DNA of 64,000 bases from Pseudotabrizicola sp. (GTDB lineage Bacteria; Pseudomonadota; Alphaproteobacteria; Rhodobacterales; Rhodobacteraceae), in the NCBI RefSeq assembly GCF_030656345.1, contig NZ_JAUSNR010000010.1, forward strand, positions 62,001 through 126,000, given 5' to 3'. The position numbers and the translations under genes are program-made. Within the stretch, counting starts at the first letter, position 1; each line of letters opens with the position of its first letter. Below the pieces are notes generated by a model that was not told where the DNA came from, ran no database searches, and worked only from the letters and a program-made list of their open reading frames with translations. Shown piece by piece: positions 1 to 9,774 of the stretch.

Positions 1-500
1 CCGCCCGGAACCTCCAGCGCATAGCGGTCAAACCACAGGTTCAGCCCGGCGCTCGCCCCCAGTTCCGACACCAGCAAGGGCAGACCAAAGCGGGCCGTCA
101 CCTCGGCAGCCCCCGCCAGCAACACTGCCGACCGCCCGACCTCATTGGTCTGCGGCGCGGTGCGCACCCAGTCGCACAGGAACGCATCCTCGCGCTGCAA
201 AGCCTCCGCCAGCTCTGCCGCCAATGTTGCGGCATCACAGACCGCTGGCGGATAGCACGCTGCCAGCCCCGGCACCCGCCCGGCCCGCACCAACCCGTGC
301 AGCCCCCCGGCAATCCTCAACGGCACCGATGCCGCGCGCGGCCCCAGATCGCCCGGCCAGTCTGCCACCTTGCGCGCCAACGCCGTGTTGTACGGCCAGA
401 CCTGCAAAAGCGCCTGCAACAGCAAGGCGGTAAAGGGTGACCCCATGCTGGCACAGGCCTGCGCCTGCTCTTCCACCGCTGTGACAAACTGGTCCTGCAT
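1..500 (-). CDS. DUF2332 family protein, 3' end outside window
   Basis: The N-terminal 166 codons are present; the C-terminus runs off the left edge. The reading frame gives MQDQFVTAVEEQAQAC, then WPYNTALARKVADWPGDL, RTAPQTNEVGRSAVLL and SELGASAGLNLWFDRY. The last two blocks are hallmarks of the DUF2332 family as I know it. Function in this family is unknown. The ATG at 498-500 has an AGGGGG Shine-Dalgarno stretch upstream; an in-frame TTG ten codons further upstream is possible but less likely. The gene is divergent from the MobA-like gene. High confidence in the family, none in a biochemical role. Confidence 0.85.
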   Translation of the reverse strand, partial: MQDQFVTAVEEQAQACASMGSPFTALLLQALLQVWPYNTALARKVADWPGDLGPRAASVPLRIAGGLHGLVRAGRVPGLAACYPPAVCDAATLAAELAEALQREDAFLCDWVRTAPQTNEVGRSAVLLAGAAEVTARFGLPLLVSELGASAGLNLWFDRYALEVPG

Positions 501-811
501 CCCGGCCCCCTGCGTTATGATGCTGATCAACTGTGCCGCGATCCGGCAAAAGGGTCAATACAATTGACCCTTCTCCACCGTACCGCGTCGCAGACACAGT
601 GTCCTTTCCCTGATCCGCATCCTGATGTAGCACAGTCAGAACGCGCTCTCTCTGACCATCCACATTCTGCCCTTGCAACGGGTCCGCAAGACCGGATGCA
701 CCACGCTCAACCGTTAAAATGTGTTGGATCAGGTTTGCCAAACTCTTGATATAAAACACCTACACGAGCTGTAACACAGGGGGAACCCAGATCACCACGC
801 GCCAACCCGAC
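501..811. other. Divergent intergenic region without a gene
   Basis: This 311-bp stretch separates the divergent DUF2332 and MobA-like genes and should hold both promoters. The segment around 745-785 is the most AT-rich and contains TTGATA followed about 17 bp later by CTGTAA, a poor sigma-70-like candidate for the rightward gene. Short open frames crossing it have no family features or convincing ribosome binding site. Confidence 0.5.
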
Positions 812-1396
812 ATGACCATCCTGATCCTCGCCGCCGGGGCCTCCAGCCGGATGCGCGGGGCTGACAAGCTGCTGGAGCCGGTGGCGGGCCAACCCCTGCT
901 GCGCCACCTTTCCGCGCAGGCGCTCGCCACCGGCCTGCCCGTCACTGTCGCCCTGCCCCCCGACCGCCCCGCCCGCGACGCGGCCCTGCGCGGCCTGCCC
1001 GTTGCCTGCGTCACCGTGCCGGATGCGAGGCTTGGCATGGCCAGCAGCCTGCGCGCGGGTCTGGCCAGCCTGCCGCCCCAAGCGGCCGTGATGGTGCTGC
1101 TGGCCGACCTGCCCGAGATCACAACCGATGATCTGCTTTTGATGGCGAAGGCCCATGCCGCCACGCCGGACCATATCCTGCGCGCCACCGATGCCAGCGG
1201 CCAGCCCGGCCATCCGGTGATCTTTCCGCCGGATGTCAGGGCAGATCTGATGCAGCTGTCCGGCGATGATGGGGCCCGCGCCGTGCTGAAGCGTCATGCC
1301 AGCCTGCTGCGCCTGATCGCCCTGCCCGGCCAGCACGCCACCACCGACCTTGACACGCCCGAAGCCTGGGCGGCGTGGCGCTCAGGCCGCGAGTAG
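812..1396 (+). CDS. MobA-like nucleotidyltransferase (MocA type)
   Basis: A 194-aa protein starting [21 protein letters not shown], the nucleotide-binding signature LAAGxSxRMxGxxKL of MobA/MocA NTP transferases. VLLADLPEI is the usual metal-binding LxDxP motif, and [10 protein letters not shown] followed by [10 protein letters not shown] matches the C-terminal half of molybdenum-cofactor cytidylyl- or guanylyltransferases. Such proteins attach CMP or GMP to molybdopterin in the cytoplasm and often serve XDH/CODH-type enzymes. No such enzyme is in the window, so the substrate is unproven. Its end overlaps the convergent RTX gene by 15 bp. Confidence 0.85.
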   Translation: MTILILAAGASSRMRGADKLLEPVAGQPLLRHLSAQALATGLPVTVALPPDRPARDAALRGLPVACVTVPDARLGMASSLRAGLASLPPQAAVMVLLADLPEITTDDLLLMAKAHAATPDHILRATDASGQPGHPVIFPPDVRADLMQLSGDDGARAVLKRHASLLRLIALPGQHATTDLDTPEAWAAWRSGRE

Positions 1397-3943
1397 CACC
1401 CGCGCCTCATGCGCGCGCAGCGTGGCCCGCGCCGCCGGATAGGCCAGCGCCCCCTCGGCCAGTTCCGGGAACAGCGCCAGCATCTCGTCGCGCTGTGCCG
1501 GTTCCATCGACCGCAGAGTGGCAATCCCCGGCTGAAAGCTTTCGGTCCACGCGCCTTCGGCCTGCATAATCTCATGCTGGCTGCACATCACATGAATATA
1601 GCTGACCCTCCGCGCCATGACCCGCGCGATCCCCGGCAGACCCACCAGATTGAGCGCTGCCACCAGCACCTCACGCTCGCCGAACAACAGCTCGGCCCGC
1701 GCGCCCTCGATCAGCATGCGGTGCTGGGGCGAGACCAGCATGTCGCGCCGCGGCAGCCCGCCACCAAGCGCGCCCGCCGCAATCCGCACCGGGCGCAGCG
1801 CCGGGTTGGCCAGCAGATCGGCCAGCCCCAGATCGCGCCGACCGGCCCAGCAGATGTCCTGAAAGCCAGAGTCGCGGGTCAGGATCTGATCGCCCGGTTG
1901 CAGATCCTCCACCGGGCGCAACCCTTTGGGCGTGGTGATCAGCGTGCCGGGGGTAAAGCAGGGCACCACATTTTCGATGCCGGAAAAGAACAGCGTGCCC
2001 GAAACCGAGCCATCAGAGGTCAGAAACTCGACCCTGCCGTTTTCACGGTTGTCGGCATCATAGATGATATTGGTCGCAGCCTTGCCCCAGGCCTGCAGGT
2101 CAAGCGTGTCATAGTCATCGCCGCCCTCACCGCCAAAGATGGTGTCGCCGGGACCGCCAAAGAACAGATCGCGGCCATCGCCGCCATCCAGCAGATTGGC
2201 CCCGTCGCCACCATAAAGCGTATCATTCCCCGCGCCGCCATACAGCGTATCATTGCCCGCGCCGCCGAAGATCAGGTCATCATCGCCCTCGCCCCACAGC
2301 ACATCATCGCCGTCGTCGCCATAAATCGTGTCATTGCCGCCCCCGGCCCAGACCGTATCATTGCCGTCGCCGCCATAGATCAGGTTGTCGCCCGGCAACT
2401 GGCTGCCCGCCACATCGTCGATGGTATCATCGCCTGCGCCGCCAAACACCGTGTCATTGCCTGCGCCGAAATAGATGGTGTCGTTGCCCGCGCCGCCATA
2501 GCTGACATCATCGCCCGCGCCGGCGTTCAGAAGATCGTTGCCATCGCCACCGAACAGGGAATCGTTGCCCGCGCCGCCAAACAGCTGGTCATCCCCGGCC
2601 CCGCCATAGAGCGTGTCATTGCCAATACCACCGATGATCGAGTCGGCCCCGTCACCGCCATACAGCAGATCATCATCGCCTGTGCCGATATAGCCGGAAT
2701 CGAGCCGTTGCGCATAAAGGCCGGTATCTGCCGTGTCCACCGATGTGAGCGTGATCGAAGTGATCGGCCCGCTGGTCAGAAGCTGCGAATCGGCGTTGAT
2801 CTCATACTCCGGCGCCAGAAACACCCGGCCATCGGTCAGCTGGATCACCACGGCGGTGATCTGGCCGGTGCTGCCATTCGCAAAGGTGACGGTGGCGTTG
2901 TAAACCTGCGTGGAATCGAGATAGGCCTGCACGCCGTCGATCAGGAAATGCTCGGCATTTCCCGCGTTGTTGTTGTCATTGTCGGCAAGGATGCCATCGC
3001 CGTTCAGATCCACCGCCGTCGCCCGCACAATTGCGCCGGACAAGGGGGCATTGGCGCTGCCAAAGGTGCGCAGCAGATCGGCGGCATTTTCGGAACTGCC
3101 GTTGCTTTCGGTCGGGTCGATATCGGCAAAGGTGCCAAGCGAGATCAGGTTATAAGTCAGCGACGGCGCGTTGGTGGCATAATGCGCGCCGTCATCGCTG
3201 CCGCCGATGATGGTGTCATTGCCCGCCCCACCGAACACCGTGTCATTGCCGGCCCCGGCGTTGATCAGGTCATTGCCTGCGCCGCCGTCGATCAGGTTGG
3301 CGTCGTTGCTGCCGGTCAGGGTGTCGTTGAACCCGGTGCCGACGATGTTTTCGATCGAGCTGAGGCTGTCGGTGCCCGATGAGCTGCCGGTGGCAACCCC
3401 GGTGTTCAGGTTGACGTTCACCGCCGCTGTCTCGGACGCATAGGTGACGGTATCGGTCCCGCCGCCACCGATCAGCGTGTCATTGCCCGCGCCCCCGTCC
3501 AGCAGGTCATCGCCCAGACCGCCGTCGAGCGAATCCGCATCCGCCCCGCCATACAGCGTGTCATTGCCCGCGCCGCCGAACAGCCGGTCCGCCCCGGCCT
3601 CGCCATACAGGATATCGTCGCCGTCCTGACCGTTCAGCGTGTCATTGCCGGTGCCGCCATAAAGATGATCGTTGCCGATGCCGCCTTCGAGCGAGTCCGC
3701 ATCCGCCCCGCCATACAGCGTGTCATTGCCCGCGCCGCCGAACAGACGATCCGCCCCGTCCTCGCCATACAGGATGTCATCGCCGTCCTGACCGTTCAGC
3801 GTGTCATTGCCGGTGCCGCCGAACACCGTGTCATTGCCGCCCCCCGCATTGACCACATCATTGCCGCCATAGGCGTCAATCCTGTCGGCCTCATTGGTGC
3901 CGGTCAGGGTGTTGCTAAGCCCGTTGCCGGTGATGTTTGCCAT
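1382..3943 (-). CDS. RTX calcium-binding repeat protein with C-terminal Hint domain
   Basis: An 853-aa protein. The open frame extends to 4078, but [22 protein letters not shown] at 3943 is the natural start. Almost all of residues 1-620 are glycine/aspartate nonapeptides of the GGxGNDTLY type, which bind calcium in a parallel beta-roll and usually mark type I-secreted proteins. A non-repeat insert (about residues 250-400) interrupts them. The C-terminal part (about 660-853) is a Hint domain beginning [13 protein letters not shown], containing SPQHRMLI and ending with [19 protein letters not shown]. There is no Sec signal peptide, as expected for type I export; no type I exporter is in the window. 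The Hint domain may self-cleave, but that is inference. A terminator separates it from the next RTX gene, so the two are probably transcribed separately. Confidence 0.88.
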   Translation of the reverse strand: MANITGNGLSNTLTGTNEADRIDAYGGNDVVNAGGGNDTVFGGTGNDTLNGQDGDDILYGEDGADRLFGGAGNDTLYGGADADSLEGGIGNDHLYGGTGNDTLNGQDGDDILYGEAGADRLFGGAGNDTLYGGADADSLDGGLGDDLLDGGAGNDTLIGGGGTDTVTYASETAAVNVNLNTGVATGSSSGTDSLSSIENIVGTGFNDTLTGSNDANLIDGGAGNDLINAGAGNDTVFGGAGNDTIIGGSDDGAHYATNAPSLTYNLISLGTFADIDPTESNGSSENAADLLRTFGSANAPLSGAIVRATAVDLNGDGILADNDNNNAGNAEHFLIDGVQAYLDSTQVYNATVTFANGSTGQITAVVIQLTDGRVFLAPEYEINADSQLLTSGPITSITLTSVDTADTGLYAQRLDSGYIGTGDDDLLYGGDGADSIIGGIGNDTLYGGAGDDQLFGGAGNDSLFGGDGNDLLNAGAGDDVSYGGAGNDTIYFGAGNDTVFGGAGDDTIDDVAGSQLPGDNLIYGGDGNDTVWAGGGNDTIYGDDGDDVLWGEGDDDLIFGGAGNDTLYGGAGNDTLYGGDGANLLDGGDGRDLFFGGPGDTIFGGEGGDDYDTLDLQAWGKAATNIIYDADNRENGRVEFLTSDGSVSGTLFFSGIENVVPCFTPGTLITTPKGLRPVEDLQPGDQILTRDSGFQDICWAGRRDLGLADLLANPALRPVRIAAGALGGGLPRRDMLVSPQHRMLIEGARAELLFGEREVLVAALNLVGLPGIARVMARRVSYIHVMCSQHEIMQAEGAWTESFQPGIATLRSMEPAQRDEMLALFPELAEGALAYPAARATLRAHEARVLLAA
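3526..3820. repeat. 133-bp segment duplicated at 162-bp spacing inside RTX gene
   Basis: Bases 3526-3658 and 3688-3820 are nearly identical at an exact offset of 162 bp, which is six nonapeptides (54 residues). Both encode the series [40 protein letters not shown]. The match at wobble positions is much closer than among the other repeats of the gene, so this is a recent in-frame unit duplication. Confidence 0.85.
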
Positions 3944-4076
3944 TCGGGCGTGTCCACTGAATTTTACTTGAATTGTGGATACTTGCGGAACAGGGCGCGA
4001 CTTTGGCAGAACGTGGCCAAAAGGTGGCTGAAGGCGGGTCTGTTGCGGGCGCGGCAATACCCCGGAACGCCCGCGC

Positions 4077-4110
4077 AAATAAACAAAGGGGCCCCTTGCG
4101 GAGCCCCTTT
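4077..4110 (-). terminator. Rho-independent terminator of the upstream RTX gene
   Basis: An 8-bp stem AAAGGGGC (4085-4092) pairs with GCCCCTTT (4103-4110) around a 10-base loop. On the minus strand it is followed by the T-rich tail GTTTATTT. It lies 47 bp after the stop of the 4157-6829 gene. Confidence 0.85.
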
Positions 4111-4156
4111 GCCGGCGAAACCTGGTGTGATCAGGTGCCGCGCTGCATAACTGGTA

Positions 4157-6829
4157 TCAGCGCGCCAGCAGGCGGGCTTCGTGCTTTTTCAGCGTTTTGC
4201 GGGCGGCCTGATAGGCCTCTACCCCGGCGGTGGCTTTCAGTTCGGGGAACAGCTCCATCAGCTCATTGCGCTGTGAATTGCCAAGACCTTTGAGCGTGTA
4301 ATCGCCCGGCTGGAAGCTTTCGGTCCAGGCCCCGTTCGACAGCACGACTTCGTGCTGGTCGAACATGAAGTGGAAATAGGTGGTGCCCACCGAGTCTACC
4401 TGCTGAATGCCCCGCCCGCCGATCAGATGCTTGGCCGCGACCAGCACTTCATGTTCATCAAAATACAGCGCAGTCCGGTCATTGGCGACCAGCACGCGGT
4501 GGTTGGGCGACAGCATCATGTCCCGCTCTGGCAGGCCGTTGCCAAGGCTGCCGGCCTTGATCATCACCGGGCGCAGATGCGGGTTGCCGGCAAAATCATG
4601 CCAGCCCATCTGCTTGGCCCCCATCCAGCGGATTTCCTGAATGCCGTTGTCGCGGGTGATGACCTTGTCACCAAGGCGCAGGTTCTCCACCGCCACCTCA
4701 CCCTTCGGGGTCGCGATCAGGGTGCCGGGGGTAAAGCAGACGATGCTTTCGATATTGGTGAACTCTGACCGGCCCAGGACATTGCCGTCTTCGTCCAGAT
4801 ATTCGACATAGCCGTCCCACCCATTGCCGTCGCTGTCGACATTGGTGCGCACCACATTGCGCGGGCCGGTGCCGCGCAGATCCAGCGTGTCGAAATCATC
4901 GCCTTCGGACCCGCCAAAGACGGAATCGCCGATCCCGACGCCGGTAAAGGTATCACGGTCGGCCCCGCCAAAGGCCCGGTCGCCAAACCCGTCCGGCGCG
5001 CCGGTCACCGGATCACCAAGGTGGAACAGGTCATTGCCGCTTCCGCCGAACAGCGTGTCCGCGCCATCGCCCCCAATCAGGGTGTCATCGCCCTCACCGC
5101 CGAACAGCAGATCATTCCCGGTGCCGCCGTCCAGCAGGTCATTCCCGCTGCCGCCTTCAAGCGTGTCACGCCCGGCGCCACCCAGCAGCGCGTCATCCCC
5201 TTCTTCGCCCAGCAGGATGTCATCGCCATCCCCACCATCGAGCAGATCGTTGCCGGTGCCGCCATCCAGCAGATCATTCCCGATCCCGCCAAAGATGTTG
5301 TCATTGCCGGAACCACCATACAGCGTGTCATCGCCATGATCGCCGTACAGCGTGTCGTCACCGGCCCCGCCATAGACCAGATCATTGTCAACACCGCCAT
5401 AGATCAGGTCATTGCCGGTCCCGCCAAAGAGCGTGTCGTCGTCATCCATGCCATAGATGGTGTCATTGCCCGCGCCGCCGCTGATATGGTCGGCGTTGTT
5501 CTGCGGGCGCAGATCGCCTGCATCATTGGGGATGTTGATGGCATCGGGGAAAGACAGATCCAGCCCGCCAAAGATCAGATCATCACCGTCGCCGCCGTCG
5601 ATGACGTCATTGCCTTCGGACCCGATGATCGTATCGTTGCCCGCACCGCCGAAAACCGTGTCATCATCGACGCCGGCGTCGATGTAATCGTCACCTTCGC
5701 CGCCATAGATCAGGTCGGCATCGTCGCCCGAGAAAATCGTGTCATTGCCCGCACCACCATAAATGGTGTCGCGGTTGTTGAACGGGTCGGCATCGGCCGG
5801 GTACAGGCCGGGATAGTCGACATCTGGCATCGGCAACCCGCTGCGGGTGTCGATCAGATCGTCGCCGTCGCCGCCATAAATCTCATCACGGCCCCCGCCG
5901 CCGTAAATTGTGTCGTTGCCGTCTTCACCATAGACCACATCATCGCCGGGTCCGGCATAGATGCTGTCATTGCCGGTGCCGCCAAAGATCGTGTCATTGC
6001 CCAGACCGGCAAAAATCGTGTCATCCCCGTCGCCCGCGACGATCCGGTCGTCATTGGGTCCGTCCCCCGGGATGATCGCATCATTGCCGTCAACCACATC
6101 GCCATCGAACGGATCGACATAAGCCGCGTCGATCAGGTCATCGCCATCGGTGCCGCGCACGATGCCGTCGCGGTCCACGCCGACCGGCGGGTTGTCGACC
6201 GAATCCGAGATCGAGAAAAACGCGACCGATCCTGCGTAATGCTGGTCAAGGTTCTGCAAGGTGCCCGCAGGCGATGTTGACTGCCCGGCACCGATGATCC
6301 AGTTCTGATTTTCCGCGCCCATGTTCATGGTCAGGGTTTCGGGAACGGTGTCGTTGAATGTGTCGCCGGTGGTCAGGTTGCTCAGCTGCACAAAGCCGCC
6401 GGTGCCCGTGGCATCCCAGGAATAGGTCAGGTTGATCTCATCACCGGGGTTCTGGAAGCCGGGGGCGGTCTCATAAACGGTGGTGCCGGTCGCACTTTCA
6501 TGGCTGATGCGCACGGTGCCATCCGGCAGGGACTGAACCCGGAACCCGCCGGGGGTTTCCCCGGCACTGTCGCGCGACAGAATGGTGCGCGGTTCGGTCA
6601 GCGGGGTGCCGTCATCAAGACTGAACTGAATTTCAAGTGTGCCGCGATCCATCTGGAACACCGGATCCACAAGGATCTTGACCATGTCATCGACCCCGTC
6701 GAGCACGGCACGGCCGTCGACCGATGCCGCCCCGCCATAATATCCGCCATATTGAATGCCGTTGTCGGTCGCGCTGTCTTCTGCGCTGTCGGACGGATCA
6801 TTCAGATTATAAAGCGCGATAACCGGCAT
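4157..6829 (-). CDS. LamG-like/RTX repeat protein with C-terminal Hint domain
   Basis: An 890-aa protein. The open frame runs to 6946, but MPVIALYNLNDPSDSAEDS at 6829 has AAGGAA at the right distance. Residues 1 to about 210 form a concanavalin A/LamG-like domain (YYGGAASVDGRAVLDGVDDMVKI, MDRGTLEIQFSLDD). RTX nonapeptides fill about 220-680. The C-terminus is a Hint domain starting [20 protein letters not shown] with SPNHRVLV and [19 protein letters not shown]. The LamG-like module suggests binding of a glycan or other surface ligand. Compared with the neighbouring RTX protein, the Hint domain is clearly related while the N-terminus differs. It is presumably secreted by a type I system encoded elsewhere. 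Confidence 0.88.
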   Translation of the reverse strand: MPVIALYNLNDPSDSAEDSATDNGIQYGGYYGGAASVDGRAVLDGVDDMVKILVDPVFQMDRGTLEIQFSLDDGTPLTEPRTILSRDSAGETPGGFRVQSLPDGTVRISHESATGTTVYETAPGFQNPGDEINLTYSWDATGTGGFVQLSNLTTGDTFNDTVPETLTMNMGAENQNWIIGAGQSTSPAGTLQNLDQHYAGSVAFFSISDSVDNPPVGVDRDGIVRGTDGDDLIDAAYVDPFDGDVVDGNDAIIPGDGPNDDRIVAGDGDDTIFAGLGNDTIFGGTGNDSIYAGPGDDVVYGEDGNDTIYGGGGRDEIYGGDGDDLIDTRSGLPMPDVDYPGLYPADADPFNNRDTIYGGAGNDTIFSGDDADLIYGGEGDDYIDAGVDDDTVFGGAGNDTIIGSEGNDVIDGGDGDDLIFGGLDLSFPDAINIPNDAGDLRPQNNADHISGGAGNDTIYGMDDDDTLFGGTGNDLIYGGVDNDLVYGGAGDDTLYGDHGDDTLYGGSGNDNIFGGIGNDLLDGGTGNDLLDGGDGDDILLGEEGDDALLGGAGRDTLEGGSGNDLLDGGTGNDLLFGGEGDDTLIGGDGADTLFGGSGNDLFHLGDPVTGAPDGFGDRAFGGADRDTFTGVGIGDSVFGGSEGDDFDTLDLRGTGPRNVVRTNVDSDGNGWDGYVEYLDEDGNVLGRSEFTNIESIVCFTPGTLIATPKGEVAVENLRLGDKVITRDNGIQEIRWMGAKQMGWHDFAGNPHLRPVMIKAGSLGNGLPERDMMLSPNHRVLVANDRTALYFDEHEVLVAAKHLIGGRGIQQVDSVGTTYFHFMFDQHEVVLSNGAWTESFQPGDYTLKGLGNSQRNELMELFPELKATAGVEAYQAARKTLKKHEARLLAR

Positions 6830-7587
6830 CGTAGAATTCCTTAAATCGACTGGGCACAACCTTGCCCCGACAGACCACTTTTTGCCGACTTTGAATAAAG
6901 CCGGCACACTGGCGTTCTGCCCCGGGACCATTGCCCCGCGCATCACGCCCCGCGACCTGACGTCCGACCAAGGGGAAGCGGCCCGTCACCGGCACGTGCC
7001 CGGACGGATCATTCCCTTACGGACAACGGACCGATGAACCCATCAGACCGAAACCCGTGTCAAAGCGAAGAGTGCCTGGCAGCACACTGTCACCGGACGA
7101 CCGCCCCCACGGCCATTTGTCTTACCCAGCAAGACAGTCAAATGACTACCTTCCCTCGTGCCTAACGGAAAGTAAAAAAGGCAAAAATGCAGCCGGTTTG
7201 TCGTAGCGGTGCGTGTGCCTGCGTCACAAAAAACACGCTAAGCGTGCAAAGTGCAGCGATCCGGATGAACGCCCGCCGCACGTTTGTTTCCAGGAACGCA
7301 ACGGCACAACGCGCCGGATTCAGGGATTTCTTGGGTTTTTACGGGTGTGGATGGGTTGAAAGGCGGCCCGGCGAGGGGTTCGCCGAGGCACAGGAAACAA
7401 TGCGCCCCCGGGTCAGAGCGCGCCGGGCCTCACCGCAGTCGCGACATCATTTTGCCTGCATCAAGGCAGCGGGGTTTCTGAAAGTGAGACAATCGGGCAA
7501 TTTGATGGCATTTGAAGCGAATCGTTCCGACCCGCCCGACCCTTTGCGGGAATCAGGCTCTGCCGGCTTTCGATCATACAAACAGGA
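6830..7587. other. 758-bp intergenic stretch, no convincing gene
   Basis: It must contain the promoter of the LamG/RTX gene. I see an exact 10-bp palindrome GGCACGTGCC near 7000 and a 13-bp dyad CACGCTAAGCGTG at 7234-7246, neither tied to a known regulator. A plus-strand frame of 150 codons (7187-7639) runs into the tRNA gene, is rich in Arg/Cys and has no family resemblance, so I do not call it. Confidence 0.5.
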
Positions 7588-7672
7588 TGGTGCCCGAGGT
7601 CGGACTCGAACCGACAAGCCTTGCGGCGGCGGATTTTGAATCCGCTGCGTCTACCAATTCCACCACTCGGGC
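7588..7672 (-). tRNA. tRNA-Leu (anticodon CAA)
   Basis: On the minus strand the acceptor GCCCGAG pairs with CTCGGGC, followed by A and an encoded CCA. The D-arm region is TGGTGGAATTGGTAGACGC. The anticodon arm is GCGGA-TTCAAAA-TCCGC with anticodon CAA. A long class II variable arm and the T-loop GGTTCGAGTCC follow. The 85-nt length fits a leucine tRNA reading UUG. Confidence 0.95.
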
Positions 7673-7690
7673 AACTTGTCAAACCGTTTA

Positions 7691-7708
7691 GCCGCCCCGT
7701 AGGGCGGC
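7691..7708 (-). terminator. Hairpin after the metallopeptidase gene
   Basis: GCCGCCC-CGTA-GGGCGGC is a perfect 7-bp stem with a 4-base loop, 45 bp beyond the stop of the 7753-8595 gene. The minus-strand tail (TAAACGGTTTG) is only mildly T-rich, so it is a weak terminator or a processing boundary before the tRNA. Confidence 0.45.
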
Positions 7709-7752
7709 GTCAACAGGGTCAGATCACGCCGGTCATAGGTTACAGATCATCG

Positions 7753-8595
7753 TTACAGCTTATCGGTGGCAAAGGTATCGCAGGCGGCAATCTGGCCGGA
7801 CTGCAGCCCGGTGATGAACCAGCGCGCGCGTTGCTCGGACGTGCCATGGGTAAAGGTGTGCGGCATCGGGCGCTGACCGGCGGCCTTTTGCAGCGTGTCA
7901 TCGCCGATCTGGCGCGCGGCATTGACCGCATCCTCGATATCGCCCCGGCTGATCGAGCCGAAGTTCTGCGACGCGGTCCGCGCCCAGACCCCGGACAGGC
8001 AGTCGGCCTGCAACTCGATGCGCACGGAAATGGCGTTGCTGTCAGCCTGGCTGACCTGCTGGCGCAACTGGTTGGCCTGCCCCAGAATGCCCAGTTCATT
8101 CTGCACATGATGCGCAATTTCATGCGCCACCACATAGGCGGCGGCGAAATCGCCCTTCGCCCCCAGCCGTTCTTCCATCACGGTAAAGAAATCCGTGTCC
8201 AGATAGGCTTTCCTGTCGCCCGGGCAGTAGAACGGCCCGGTGGCCCCCGACGCGCCGCCACAGGGGCTTTGCGTCACGCCCTTGAACAGCACCAGCGTGG
8301 CAGGCCGGTATTCCCGCCCCAACTGTTCGCGGAACAGCTGCGCCCAGACCTCTTCGGTATCGGCAAGGGTGACCGACACAAACTCGCCCGCCGCAATGTC
8401 GGCCGCTGTCAGTTCCACCGGGCCCGAGTTTTGCGGCCCGGTTTGCTGCAACAAGGGTGTCACATCGATGCCAAGGAAATAGCCGACGAGAAGAACGGCG
8501 ATCACCCCCACCCCGCCGATACCGCCCGCTTTTGCGCCAGAGCTGCTGCGACGGTCCTCGATATTGCGGCTGCCCCGCCGTCCACGCCATTCCAT
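7753..8595 (-). CDS. YpfJ-type neutral zinc metallopeptidase
   Basis: A 280-aa protein starting MEWRGRRGSRNIEDRRSSS. One transmembrane helix at about residues 26-45 (GIGGVGVIAVLLVGYFLG) anchors it, with the catalytic part presumably periplasmic. The zincin motif AHEIAHHVQ (HExxH) lies near residue 150, preceded by PFYCPGDRKAYLDTDFF; these blocks and the C-terminal GTSEQRARWF are typical of the YpfJ / KPN_00809 family. The physiological substrate of the family is not known. The frame is open further upstream, but only the 8595 ATG gives a family-like N-terminus. Confidence 0.88.
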   Translation of the reverse strand: MEWRGRRGSRNIEDRRSSSGAKAGGIGGVGVIAVLLVGYFLGIDVTPLLQQTGPQNSGPVELTAADIAAGEFVSVTLADTEEVWAQLFREQLGREYRPATLVLFKGVTQSPCGGASGATGPFYCPGDRKAYLDTDFFTVMEERLGAKGDFAAAYVVAHEIAHHVQNELGILGQANQLRQQVSQADSNAISVRIELQADCLSGVWARTASQNFGSISRGDIEDAVNAARQIGDDTLQKAAGQRPMPHTFTHGTSEQRARWFITGLQSGQIAACDTFATDKL

Positions 8596-8718
8596 CGCCA
8601 CCCACCCCTTGACTCGTTTTCTGCCGCCACAGTAGCGAGATGCGGGCGGGCCGGAAAGCGTCCTTGACCTTGGCGCATCATCATGGTGCAAGCACCGCAA
8701 CAGCAGTGGGAAAACCAG

Positions 8719-9297
8719 ATGATCCGCGCCTTGTATGACTGGACGATCCGGCTGGCAGAACACCCGCGCGCGCTTTGGGCACTGGCCTTTGTGGCCTTTA
8801 TCGAAAGCTCGGTCTTTCCGATCCCGCCCGATATTCTGATGATCCCGATGATCCTTGCCGCCCCGCGCCGGGCGTTCCTGATTGCGGGCGTGGCCACTGT
8901 CTCTTCGGTGCTGGGCGGCATGTTCGGCTATTGGATCGGCGCGGTGCTGTATGAAAGCGTCGGGCTGCCGGTGCTGGAATTCTACGGCAAGACCGATAAT
9001 TTTGAGGTGTTCAGTCAGACCTACAACGAATGGGGGGCCTGGGCGGTGCTGATCGCCGGGGTGACGCCGTTTCCGTACAAGGTGGTCACGATCCTGTCGG
9101 GCAGCACCGGGCTGGATCTGATGGTGTTCACCTTTGCATCGGTTCTGGCGCGGGGGTTGCGGTTCTTTGTGGTGGCGGCACTGCTGTGGAAATTCGGCGC
9201 ACCGATCCGTGATTTCATTGAACGGCGGCTCGGCCTTATGTTCACGCTATTTTGCCTGCTGCTGGTGGGCGGCTTTGTCCTGCTGAAGGTGTTGTGA
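8719..9297 (+). CDS. YqaA/DedA-type membrane protein
   Basis: A 192-aa integral membrane protein. I use the ATG at 8719 (MIRALYDWTIRLAEHPRALW) because homologues start near here; an ATG at 8683 is also open. ESSVFPIPPDILMIPM, a membrane-embedded Pro/acidic motif, and AGVTPFPYKVVTILSG are characteristic of the VTT/SNARE-associated (YqaA) branch of the DedA superfamily. DedA-type proteins act in lipid-carrier translocation or membrane homeostasis, but this branch has no settled function. It overlaps dsbB by one base (TGATG), so the two are translationally coupled. Confidence 0.85.
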   Translation: MIRALYDWTIRLAEHPRALWALAFVAFIESSVFPIPPDILMIPMILAAPRRAFLIAGVATVSSVLGGMFGYWIGAVLYESVGLPVLEFYGKTDNFEVFSQTYNEWGAWAVLIAGVTPFPYKVVTILSGSTGLDLMVFTFASVLARGLRFFVVAALLWKFGAPIRDFIERRLGLMFTLFCLLLVGGFVLLKVL

Positions 9298-9770
9298 TGC
9301 TGAAAACCCTGTCCTCCCGTGTGCTGGTCGCGGTTGCCGGTGCCGGATCTGCCGCTTTGCTGGCCGGGGCCTTTGCGTTTGAGCACATCGGCGGCATGGC
9401 CCCTTGCGTGCTGTGCCTGTGGCAGCGCTGGCCGCATGCGGCGGCGGTGGTGATCATGGCTTTGGCCCTGCTGTTCCCGCATCGCGGATTGATGGTGCTG
9501 GGCGCACTGGCGGCACTGACCACGGCGGCGATCGGCGGCTTTCACATGGGCGTCGAATACGGCTGGTGGCAGGGTTTGGCCACCTGCGGCGGCAGCGCCA
9601 TCACCGGCATCAGCATAGATGATCTGCTGAACCCGGCCGCAAGCGTCGGCACGCCCGCGCGCTGCGATCAGGTGGCATGGTCGCTGGCCGGCATCTCGAT
9701 GGCCGGGTGGAACATGGTGCTGTCGCTGGGCCTTGCGGGCCTGTGGCTGCTGGCAGCCCGCCGCGACTGA
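9297..9770 (+). CDS. dsbB: DsbB family disulfide bond formation protein
   Basis: A 157-aa, four-helix inner-membrane protein starting MLKTLSSRVLVAVAGAGSAA. It carries the first redox pair APCVLCLWQRW (CxxC) and a second cysteine pair in the next periplasmic loop (ATCGG and PARCDQ), the DsbB arrangement. DsbB reoxidises periplasmic DsbA and passes electrons to quinone. The start overlaps the stop of the YqaA gene. The partner DsbA is not in the window. It converges on the dGTPase gene with a 4-bp gap. Confidence 0.88.
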   Translation: MLKTLSSRVLVAVAGAGSAALLAGAFAFEHIGGMAPCVLCLWQRWPHAAAVVIMALALLFPHRGLMVLGALAALTTAAIGGFHMGVEYGWWQGLATCGGSAITGISIDDLLNPAASVGTPARCDQVAWSLAGISMAGWNMVLSLGLAGLWLLAARRD

Positions 9771-9774
9771 AGGC

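Noticed and set aside
235..759. 174-codon minus-strand frame over the DUF2332 start
   Set aside because: It is out of frame with the recognisable DUF2332 coding sequence and has no ribosome site.
1409..3382. 657-codon plus-strand frame opposite the RTX gene
   Set aside because: It is the antisense of RTX repeats and shows only the mirrored periodicity.
7187..7639. 150-codon plus-strand frame upstream of and into tRNA-Leu
   Set aside because: It crosses a tRNA gene, has odd Arg/Cys composition and no family features.
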